Of a stretch of 64,000 nucleotides of DNA, positions 55,011 to 64,000 are shown in pieces (the first letter of the stretch is position 1; every line of letters begins with the position of its first letter). The position numbers and the translations under genes were made by a program. The notes beneath the pieces were generated by a model that saw nothing but the letters and a program-made list of their open reading frames with translations, was not told the DNA's origin and ran no database searches. Source of the DNA: Zanthoxylum bungeanum (Eukaryota > Streptophyta > Magnoliopsida > Sapindales > Rutaceae); assembly GCA_019454045.1 (NCBI GenBank), contig SKCR01033462.1:1-64000 (forward strand). The letters are read 5' to 3'.

Positions 55011-57531
55011 TGTAACACCCCAGTAACCCGATGACTACTAAGTTAGAAATGGTATAATACCTATTATATGATCATATGAAAGTGTGTATTAGGCTCATGA
55101 AATTACTTTATGCTTTTTTGACAAATTCCTTGTAGTACCGATATGGAATTCATTTTAAGGTTCAATACGAACGGCTTCTAGTACTCGGACCGTAACTTTC
55201 TCGTACGATATCTGATTTCTATGAATTTTATATCGTTGGAAAGCTAAGACCGAGATCCACAACTTTTATGTTGGGCAGTTCTTCAAACTCGAAGCTGAAA
55301 TAGATCGAAAATGTAACTCAGATTCGGATGAACTGTGCCTAAGGACTCATTTGGGGAAATTCTTAAAGTTTTTAGCATTTTCATCATTTACTCTTTTTAC
55401 CAATTGCCCCTAGTATATAAAGGGAACATTACTCTTTCACCCTTCACATTTTTTAGAGGGGAAACGTGAGAGAGATGGTGAGAACTTCGGATTTCTGTCC
55501 ATTACATCAACCAAAACTACTTGATTCAAGCTTCAATCATCACATGCAAGCTTGAAAAATAGAGAATGGAGCTTAGAAGGTTATGCTAGTGAAGAAAAAA
55601 ATGAAATCAAGGTGAGTAAAGCTTGACCCAAATCCTTGATATAATGATTTTTGATGATTTGATGATTGTGGTGTGTTGATTAGGTGTGCTTTTATGTTGT
55701 TTACATGATTATTGTGTTTGAAAGTTAATAATTAGAGAAACCACCAAATTGTGAAATCTCTAAGTGTGAATTTGAGTTGGGTTTATAAATGGTTATGATT
55801 TGGTTTTGAGATAGTGTTTAAGAGTGGAATTGATGATATGTAATGTATTTGTTATGGTTGTAGCTTGTGTGATGTTGAGGAAATGGTGTATAAAGTGAGA
55901 TTGCAATTTCAGTCCTGGAAAAAAGCGTCGCGTCGAGATGCAAACTCCTCAGTGTCGCGACGTGTGCTGGAAGAAACAAAATGGGTTCTGGATGCGTGCT
56001 GGGATGGTCGCGTCGCGACGCCGGGTAGGTAGCGTCGCGACGCGCGACACTTTTTCAGGATATATTTTAAAATCATTCCAGTTTTATCCTAAGATGTTTG
56101 GGGACACTCTAAGGGCTTTGTATAGATGAGTGGACACATGATAAGTCATACCATAAGTGTAAACATCAACCATTGATTGTATATACCTTTCTATTTATTG
56201 CTAGGAAAACTAACCGATTTCTTTGGCCTTAGATCATCGGCTCGGACACTTGGAGATTACTTACACACCACATACCGTACCCGAATTTTTGTAGCACTGT
56301 GAGTGAATATTTTTCTCTTATCTGGGAGTATTTATTTTAGAGTTTTTTAATTGTGATTTCTGATATGATTTTTGTAGATCATTTATTTAATTATTTTTAT
56401 TGAAATGATGATTTCATGCGAATGAGATATATGATTTAAGCTTTTGATAAAGCTTGGTTTCAGATTAATGCTTTGATGATGAAAATGATTTCAAAGATAT
56501 GAATTTATGATTTGGATGTATGGGGGAAAAACCCACCTCAGATGTAACTTGATACATTTATAGAATTGACGGATATGGAATTGACGGACATTATATTGAT
56601 GGGTATCGGTATTGATACCGGATATACACGTGTGCACACGGGATACAGGACTAGAGATGACATATGCCTCTAGATCCTGGGTATTGGGCTAGTGGGATAG
56701 CGGGGCCCCTAGACCCAGATTTTCAGAGACAGTTTGGTGGCACTGATAGCACCACTGTTCACTAGCTTGGTGGCTTGGGGGATTGTACGTACAACGCCCC
56801 AAGACCACGGGATTATTGTTCAGATTGACAGTTGATTATACATATGATTTTACAAATGATTTTGTGTATGTTTTCACAAAGGTTTTTAGACAGAAAATTC
56901 CTGATTTATAATTTATAAATTCAGTTATGGACTTTTGAGACATGACTCTTTAAGGAGAATAGTTTTATTACATGAGTTATTAAGAGAACTCATGATTTAG
57001 TAAAATTCCAGAAAATATGTTCAAAACATAAGAGATTGTTTCTTGAAATGATTTTAGTTTTGTAACCATGGATTTTAAAAAGTATATCAGTTCATTTTTT
57101 TTAAAACTGTCAACTCACTAGGTCGTTCAAACGACCTAACCCCCCACTCCCAATATTTTGTTTTGTAGGCAAACCTGAAGGACGAGCTCGAGAGGATGGA
57201 TACTGATGGCAGTTACTTAGGTGTAGATTCCACCAGGTTGAGTCCATAACGCAACATAGTCAGAGTCGAGTAAAAGTTGCATGATATACATTGCATAATA
57301 TCAGTCTTTGAGTGTGTCAAACATCAGATATGTAATGTAATGTATTTTTGAGTTCATTGTATGGAAACATGAGATGCATTTCTATGAGTATTGTGTTGGG
57401 CATTGGACCCCATGCATGAACTTATGTTTGGGATGAGTTTGACAGTATTGATCAGTTAGATAGTTTGAGGCTCATGGGGATAGTACAGCCTATTCTCTGC
57501 CGGTAACATCTTCCGGATTGGGGATGTTACA
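55011..57531 (+). mobile_element. Gypsy-type solo LTR, duplication CGAAT
   Basis: TGTAACACCCC...GGATGTTACA, 2521 bases, flanked by perfect CGAAT at 55006-55010 and 57532-57536. Long inverted ends (TGTAAC/GTTACA) are typical of plant gypsy LTRs. There is no primer site or coding next to either end, so it is solo. It contains a TATA box (55414), a cluster of GTCGCGACG palindromes (55925-56048) and 'cgacctaacccccc' near 57137. Orientation is chosen from the TATA box. Confidence 0.92.
55414..55422 (+). promoter_or_regulatory. TATA box of the gypsy-type solo LTR
   Basis: TATATAAAG within 'cctagtatataaagggaaca', about 400 bases into the LTR. Confidence 0.55.
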
Positions 57532-57699
57532 CGAATTTAGAGAAATTTTAAATTTTTATGTATAATATAACTTTAAATTTTTCTGTAGTTTATCGGTAGA
57601 AGTTCCATTTTAAGAAATCATTTAGGGTCCAAAAATATTCAAGGCAACCCAGGGTCCCCCTGATTACATATAGAAATTGTTTTTAACAAACTATCATAT
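57532..57699. other. Short spacer between two gypsy LTRs
   Basis: About 170 bases starting with the CGAAT duplication. It is host or older-element sequence with no motif seen. Confidence 0.5.
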
Positions 57700-59631
57700 T
57701 GTAACATCTTGTATTACTTTTCCTTCAATTATGAAAGTAATAATATAGCCATTTTTGTCTCTTAGCCTTAAAATTCAACTCTATCATCTAATCATGTCTT
57801 GCATGTCTCATAATTAACATAAGCATACAAACACTCAGACAATATCTCTACAAATTTCTCATCCATCACACACTTGTTTTCTTTAAATTCCATGAGTGTG
57901 GAGAGTGTTAGGTTGTCTTGTTACATTTTCCAGAGAGCTTTTGAGCATTTTTAGAGAGCTTTAGAGAGAGAAATTGAGAACAACTTATAGAACATTGCCT
58001 AGAGAGAGAAAATTTTGTGGACAGAGATAGAAAATGATATTTCAACGTTGTCGTATCTCCATTTCTGGCAAGTGACCACATCTGGAGAATCCTCTCGACG
58101 AGACGAATCCAACGCCGCCGGACCGCCGCCAAGATTCCCTGCCACGCGCCGCCGGGCGTAAACATCACCTCCCGGACCAGAATGTTCTTCTCGTCGAGAT
58201 ACGTGAGTTAGACACTTCGTTTGGCCAAATCGGACCTTCGATTGTTGAGAAATGAGCAAAATACGGTTGCTATAGGTGTTTAATAAATCGTCGATAACCG
58301 CTGTGTTTCAGCCCCTACCATCACCATCGCCGTGATCCTTGAGACGTTTCCTGACCAGCTGCTCCTTTGTTGTGAGATTTGGAGGTCGTTGGAGCTCTGT
58401 ACGAGATTATTATCGTTTTGGGGGTGTAAATGATAAAAGTTAAAAGTTATAGACTTAATTGTGTATTTGCATGATTTAGAGGGTAATTCTGTAAATTCTG
58501 GATTTCAGGGGTTAACCAACAATAACTAAAAGTTTTAGGACTATTTCGACATATTAGAAAAGTTTATGGGCTAAAATGAATATTTAGAAAGTTTAGGGGT
58601 AAAATCGTAATTTTAGAAAAATTGAGGGACTTGATCGTAATTTTACACTTTTCAGTTTCTGAACGAGGATATATTCATATTAAGGACTTTTCATGGATAG
58701 AGGTAAGTACAATGCACATTGATTCCCTTAACATAATTGTTTGTTGATTGATGGTTGTCGTGAAAGTCTATATAAATATGTTGGTATAATTATAATTATA
58801 AATATATATATATATATATATTATATTATATATATTATTTTGTGGAGATATAAACATTGGTTAATTGAAAGCATGAGAAAAATGAATTTATGATTATGGA
58901 TAGGAGATTGATGGATTGAATGCGAGATGTGATTGTATTGGATGATGTGTGTTGTTGAGTTATGTTGCCGGGTTTTTTGTATACTAGTGGTCGGAGATCA
59001 GATGAGATTATAATGATACATCCGTGAGATGATATGATGGAAAATCTTGGGAGTTGTGATAAGGTCCTCCTCCCATTGGTTTCCATCCCTATTATACTGG
59101 ACCCGGATTAGCAACCATGTTTTGATGGATGTTTGTATTGTTGTGGGGCTGATTTTTGAGATGATATTAGAGTCTCTGTTATTTTCATATCTTATATTAT
59201 ATTATATTATATTCTATGCCTTATCTTCTCGTATATATCTATATATATATACTATATATCTCCCTCTTTTTTGGTTGGTTAGGTCAAGTTTAATAATATG
59301 AGTGCTTTCCTTGCTGAGCTTTTTAAGCTCACTCCCTTTTTTCCCAAACACTTCCAGGTATCTGCCCGCATAAAAGTAGAAGTACCTGATTTGATCCACG
59401 TGCCACAGTTGTATTTTTCGGGTGGTTTCAGACATTTGCGTCATCATTTGCATTATTTTTAAGACTTGTGTTGTAAATCATAAAAACTGTGTACATTCCC
59501 GGATTTTGTAATTTATGATGTAATAGTTGTGTGTATTTAAATGGTGTGGTTGACATATAGCCTGTTCGAGCTAAAGAAGTTCGCGAATCTCTTTATAGGG
59601 TTGGGCCCGCTCTAGGGAGGGGGTTGTGACA
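57700..59631 (+). mobile_element. Gypsy-3 5' LTR (1.93 kb)
   Basis: Starts TGTAACATCTTG and ends ...GGTTGTGACA. The right boundary is set by the adjoining primer-site-like sequence and gag. The left boundary is inferred from the TGTAAC start, since the partner LTR is off-window. It holds AT microsatellites at 58797-58838 and 59187-59250. Confidence 0.75.
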
Positions 59632-59636
59632 GATTT

Positions 59637-59648
59637 TTGTATTAGAGC
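59637..59648 (+). other. Gypsy-3 primer-binding-like site
   Basis: TTGTATTAGAGC, two changes from TGGTATCAGAGC, six bases after the LTR end. Confidence 0.65.
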
Positions 59649-59721
59649 CTAGGGGTTTTAGGTTTTGTACAACATTGCATTAGAAAGGGTATTAACGAGA
59701 TAGTTTTTTGTTTGTAGGAAA

Positions 59722-60766
59722 ATGTATGGACGTGGCCGTGGTACTGGTACTCGACGTGGGAGAGGGAGAGCTCGAAGATTTGTGAGGATATCGAGTATTG
59801 GTGTTGAGAGACCTCAGACTCTTCTTGTAGATCCTGTATCGGATGTAGCTTCATCTGGTGTTCCGCCGATTTTTGAGATTGGTGAAGGTTCTAGACCTAT
59901 ACTTCCAATAGTTTCGACATCTGCCCCCGCCACTATTCACGTAGCTGCACCTGATGATGTTCCTGCAGCTGTACCTAATGTGACCCATACCGCTCATTCA
60001 GTTCCCCTAACAGCCACACCCCTAGAAGATTTATTGGGGAGATTTATTGATGTAGTTGCACATATGGTTACCAGAGGGCCAACGACTATTGTACCTTTGA
60101 GCAGCAGTGGTAATACGAGGAAGCTGGACCAGTTCCTTAATTTAAGGCCTCCACAGTTTCATGACACGGCTGATCCCTTAGTTGCAGAAAAATGGAAGGA
60201 TGGTATTGAGCACATATTTAGCGTGTTGGACTTGACCGATCAAGAGAAGGTTAGGTTTGTCGCTTTTATGATGAGAGGTGAAGCTGAGACCCGATGGAAG
60301 CACACTGAGACAATACTGACAGATAGATTGAGATCACCTGATTTTTGGAGAACTGATAGACCTGGAAGACCTCAGTATATCACATTGGATATGTTCGAGG
60401 AAGCCTTTAATGAGAAGTACTTTCCATATGCTTATCGGAGTGAGTAGCGTCGATTGTTTGAACACATGGTCAGGGACCGACAGAGACAGTGATGGAGTAT
60501 GAGAGGCGGATGATTTCTTTATCTCGATACTATCCAGAGTTGATACGGCGTGAGGATGATAAGTACGAGAAATTCAAGGGTGGGTTGAAATAGCAGATTA
60601 GATCAAGAATTTCGATTTTGGGGAAACTGTCAAATACAGTATTGGTTGACAGGGCCATGATTGCAGAGAGTGACATCAAAATTGAGAGGGAGAACAGAGC
60701 CATCTTTAAAGAGAGCAGAAAGAGGGGCGAAATTAGGTTTCTGAGGGGGGACATGGCAGATCTAAT
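59722..60766 (+). pseudogene. Gypsy-3 gag, interrupted by a solo LTR
   Basis: The ATG at 59722 opens MYGRGRGTGTRRGRGRARR, an Arg/Gly-rich start common in these elements, with a Pro/Ala/Val-rich linker following. The Retrotrans_gag domain covers about 60140-60600: EKWKDGIEHIFSVLDLTDQE, VAFMMRGEAETRWK and FEEAFNEKYFP. A TAG at 60445-60447 and a frameshift near 60490 break it; the KFKGGLK block (60570-60590) and a helical tail (ENRAIFKESRKRGE) continue in other frames. The solo LTR enters at 60767, and the sequence resumes at 62894 after the CTAAT duplication. Confidence 0.87.
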
Positions 60767-62888
60767 TGTAGGCACTGCATTTTTGCATATAAGTCCCTAT
60801 TATGAGTCTCGTATGGAGACACTACCTTTTAAACTGCGGAAGTCGCGAGAAACGGACGTTGGAAGAGTAAAGTTGGAAATTGGTATTTTTGTTGGATTTA
60901 ATTTGGTTGTCTAGCTTCGATTTGCTCGTTGGATCTCTGTTTCAAAGTTTATCCTCGGCCCAAACCCCCATAAGCCACTTACCAAACCATACACCAAGCC
61001 CAAATACCCAAGCCTACCAAAAACCCAAAGCCCACGCCCATGCACACACTCACACGCCCATGGCCTTCCTAATTAGCCAAAATCACATTTAACACATGCC
61101 TAAAATCAAGCCAAATCCTTTCCTAATTGAAAGAAATCTCATGAATCCATTTCCTAATCAAAACCAATCATTATCCTAAATTAGAGAGATTCATTCCTTA
61201 TGTGATACTAATTAGGAGATGTCACCATCATTGGAAGATCCTTTCCTATTCAAACTAGGATTACTTCCATCCATTTGCCTATAAAAAGAGGCATTCACCC
61301 ACTTTCACACCCTAGAGCTGATTCACGCCTAAAACAGAGAAAGTAGCCCTTGCATTGTCGTCCAAAACACAAAAAATAAGCCTCATTGCCGCATTACACA
61401 CCCACCAAAAGAAACCTCATCATCGCTAACAGCCACCTTGCCTTCATCGCCATTAGCAACCCTTCAGCGCATCATCACCCCCCTGACCAACTTCAACTTC
61501 ACGTCATCAGCCCTTGTCCACAAACCAGCCCACTTAGCTGAACCTGCACTCACTGCCTCACGCCACTTGCCCCCAACTCCACTCACGCCCCTTCACCACA
61601 CCTACAAACCAAAACACAATCTGCCTTCAACACGTCCCAAGCCCTTCACGTAAGCAGCCTTCAACACGCCATAACCCCTCACAAATTTGCCTCTTGTTCC
61701 ACATATCAATAGCACTCACGTAAGCCACTTCTTTTCACGCTATAGCCCTTCACGTAAGCAACGCATCATCACGCCATAAATCCCCACTGACCGACCAAAA
61801 CAGAAGCACCTAAACCGCACCTTTAAGCCTTAAATCTGTCCAGAAAATACACCCAAAACTGTCGTGAAAACTGCCCGCAAACTGCCCAGTTTTACCGCAC
61901 AAAACCTCGCAAACTGTCCAGTCAGAATTCGCCCATTAAAACTGCATAAACCAGCAGCAAATCAGCGAGGAAACTTCAGTGAAATAGAGTGAAAATAGCA
62001 GCTCGAACAGCGAAACAACGAAGGAAAATGTTAAGTTAGTAAACCGGAAGAGTTGCGGATCATCAACCCTTCCAACGGCCATGTAACGCACTTCCAAGAA
62101 GCGACATAAAGGTTAGACCTGAGGGCACCTCTTTTATTTATTTCATTCGTTTTTTAATCGTTTATTAAATTTAATTCGCATGAGAGTCGTTAGTTGATTT
62201 TTGTTGTGGTCGTTAGATGAAGGATAGTGTTCTTTCTTGTGGTATATCGGATGGAAAACCCGGACGTAAATTTCGTAGCCGAATCCGAATGGACGTATTG
62301 CGGTTTGTACTCGGGATACAATGCCACGTACCCGCTTGAGAGATACACATATTTCATTCATCCAACATTGTATTCAAAGCATGATTTAGTCGATAGTATT
62401 TTCTTTCTTTAAATGCATGATTAGGTTGTTTTATATATCATATTAGGGATTTAATTTATATTTATGTTAGATTCTATTTATTTTCTGCATTAGATAATTG
62501 AGCATGCTTGTGTTTATGATTGTATGTTATTGCGTGTTTGCCGTTATGACAACTTACTTTGAAGTATGCGAACTTAGATATAGGTTTCATTATTATTATT
62601 ATGCATGCGAACTTAGGTGTAGGCTACCTTTGAGCATATTTTGAGTAGATTCGATTAGTTTATTGCACAAATCATATCATTACAAGTGACATAAGTAAGG
62701 GACCATTCTGAACCCAATGGTTTGAGGTCTTCCCTTGCGAGGGGTGAGTACGGCCTTAAATCTTTGTCCCAGTTCACACCGGGTGGCGACTTCATGTTAT
62801 TTCTCCGGTTTAGTTCCCCCGCGAGCTATTCCGTACTCCCAACTAGGCCGTGAGCCTAGAACAGCGTCGCCAATTTCTGTGTCCTACA
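60767..62888 (+). mobile_element. Solo LTR of the Gypsy-1/2 family without tandem arrays, duplication CTAAT
   Basis: TGTAGGCACTGC...GTGTCCTACA, 2122 bases, with perfect CTAAT at 60762-60766 and 62889-62893. It shares with Gypsy-1/2 LTRs the 5' block 'ctgcggaagtcgcgagaaacgg', the 'tatatcggatgg' block (62241), the 'gaccattctgaacccaa' and 'gaggtcttcccttgcgagg' blocks (62700-62745) and the end. It lacks both the 124 bp-type and 178 bp-type arrays and the CGTTCGAACG palindromes. It is therefore a distinct, shorter LTR subtype. Confidence 0.92.
61280..61288 (+). promoter_or_regulatory. Candidate TATA box of the short solo LTR
   Basis: TATAAAAAG in 'gcctataaaaagaggcattc', about 515 bases into the LTR, a position comparable to the boxes at 20464 and 27595. 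Confidence 0.55.
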
Positions 62889-63604
62889 CTAATAGTAGAC
62901 AGTATCCTCCACAGCCGAGTCACGGCGGGGTACCACCCAGAGGCACACAGAGTGCACCTCCCAAAGGACAGTTTCGTGGGGGTCGGACTGAGCAGGTTCG
63001 GAGTAGAGGCACAGTACCATCTGTTGATGAGAGTGCTGTGAGTGTAGCATCTCGGCCTACTGGCTTACGTCGGTGCTTTAATTGTGGTCAATAGGGTCAT
63101 ATCAGCCTGTAATGTACCAGAGAAAAGAAGTACTTTGAATATTAGCAGCCTGGATATTTCGCTAGAGATTGCCCTACCAGTGGTGGATCTCGAGGAGCTG
63201 AGTCGACAACGGGACGTGGTAGAGGGATAGATTCTAGTGGTAGCCGTGGAAGAGGTTCAAGTTTCCCACAGAACAGAGGCAGAGGAACTTCGAGTGGACC
63301 ATATAGTGGTAGAGGACAGACGTCTCAGGCACATACTGCACCTGGTGTTGATAGGGGATGAGTCTTCGCCATGATAGAGCACGAGGCACAAGATGGTGTG
63401 ATGCTGTATCTGGCACAGTTCTGGTATCAGGTATACTTGTTCGAGCTTTATTTGATACGGGTTCTACGTTGTATACCTTGTCTGGGTAGTGTACCGGAGA
63501 CCAACAAAATTCCTTTGATTGTGAGTCTTCCTTCGAGGAAGGACATCATGATAGATTCAGTATTCATGGGATTGAGTGTTGAGATTGAGGCGAGACAGCT
63601 ATAG
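62889..63604 (+). pseudogene. Gypsy-3 gag zinc knuckle and protease start
   Basis: After the solo LTR the frame gives a Gly/Arg/Pro-rich tail and the knuckle start CFNCGQ (about 63074-63091), where a TAG replaces the next residue. The second half (ARDCPTSGG) appears after a small shift at about 63165. The protease active-site block reads LVRALFDTGST (about 63435-63470) with intact D-T-G, but in a frame one base off from its neighbours, and a TAG follows at 63487. A TAG at 63602-63604 ends the last frame. Confidence 0.85.
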
Positions 63605-64000
63605 GTTGTACTTTACCCGTTGGAGATGGAGGACTTTAGTTTGATTTTAGGGATGGATTGGCTGACTGCTCATGGAGCCATTATTGATTGCAGTGGCAAG
63701 GAAATGAGGTTTAAGTCACATGGCGAGGAGTTTAAGGTAGTCAGTGACAGCGAGGAGTTTAAGATAGTCAGTGACCGTAATCGAATTGTGGTACCCATCA
63801 TTTCTGCCACGTCAGCTTGTAGAATGATTAGACAGGGGTGCAAAGGCTTTTTAGTGAGTATCACTATGGTGGAGAATGAGGAATCGATGCAGATATCAGA
63901 TATTCCAAATGTAGAGTATCGGGATGTCTTTCCCGATGAGTTACCAGGTTTTCCACCTCGTAGAGATCTAGAATTCACTATAGATCTAATGTCTGGTACC
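63605..64000 (+). pseudogene. Gypsy-3 protease end and reverse-transcriptase start (cut by window end)
   Basis: Open to the window end. It shows PLEMEDFSLILGMDWLTAHGA, which is the protease C-terminal motif, then a linker and DVFPDELPGFPPRRDLEFTI, which marks the start of the RT domain. A near-repeat within the linker (about 63719-63775, 'gaggagtttaag.tagtcagtgac' twice) duplicates some 10 residues. Confidence 0.88.

Larger units (their letters stand above)
57700..64000 (+). mobile_element. Gypsy-3: 5' part of a Ty3/gypsy element, runs off the window
   Basis: LTR 57700-59631, degenerate primer site, gag from 59722, a solo-LTR interruption (60767-62888), zinc knuckle, protease and the first residues of RT at the window end. 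Gag and protease motifs (CFNCGQ knuckle, LFDTGST, ILGMDWL, FPDELPG) are typical of Ty3/gypsy gag-pol. The lineage (perhaps a chromovirus) cannot be settled without the integrase end. Confidence 0.9.

Noticed and set aside
59722..64000. Endogenous pararetrovirus (caulimovirid) instead of a gypsy element
   Set aside because: An LTR precedes gag, and the motifs match Ty3/gypsy gag-protease. No movement-protein-like region is seen.
1..64000. Host protein-coding genes or tRNAs
   Set aside because: Every reading frame with a recognisable domain is transposon-derived. tRNA-like words are explained by primer-binding sites next to LTRs. A decisive check would be ab initio plus transcript evidence and a tRNA scan.

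Overview
This 64 kb window looks like plant nuclear DNA, probably from a eudicot repeat-rich or heterochromatic region. I found no intact host gene, tRNA, rRNA or CRISPR array. Almost all recognisable content is LTR retrotransposons (Ty1/copia and Ty3/gypsy), solo LTRs and one broken hAT DNA transposon, many nested in one another. The plant call rests on the element types: copia elements with TGGTATCA-type primer sites, very large gypsy LTRs, and a BED-finger hAT transposase. Base composition is AT-rich, and every coding region seen is a decayed transposon gene.

Layout. (1) 1-6187: minus-strand large LTR element with no recognisable coding in the visible part, its 5' LTR at 4069-6187. It sits inside the protease gene of (2) Gypsy-2, minus strand, 6188-12636 (protease, gag, leader, 3.3 kb LTR carrying two tandem arrays). 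(3) 12637-14762: unclassified purine-rich DNA, then a probable LTR fragment. (4) 14763-33770: a hAT transposase split by Copia-1 (minus, 15629-32987). Copia-1 gag is itself split by Gypsy-1 (plus, 19848-29606, duplication ATAGA). (5) 33776-37590: two LTRs of one family, one inserted head-to-head in the other, giving a ~0.8 kb-arm inverted repeat. (6) 38026-50530: a segment that received a solo LTR (38324-41313, duplication ATACC, itself carrying a second solo LTR 39275-41196, duplication CTGCT) and Copia-2 (plus, 41414-50307). An unoccupied paralogue of this segment lies at 52994-53560. (7) 50531-55010: mostly unassigned, with a ~53 bp minisatellite. (8) 55011-57531: gypsy-type solo LTR (duplication CGAAT). 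(9) 57700-64000: the 5' part of Gypsy-3 (LTR, gag, protease, start of reverse transcriptase), with a Gypsy-1/2-family solo LTR (60767-62888, duplication CTAAT) inside its gag.

The intact target-site duplications give a relative order of events: hAT before Copia-1 before Gypsy-1; older solo LTR before younger solo LTR; Gypsy-3 before the solo LTR inside it. Nothing here looks like a new cellular system. The most interesting points are satellite-like arrays inside and next to the Gypsy-1/2 LTRs, a shared in-frame TAG in two copies of the same gag, the paralogous empty site, a templated-filler deletion, and an indel-dominated difference between the Copia-2 LTRs that may partly reflect sequencing error.
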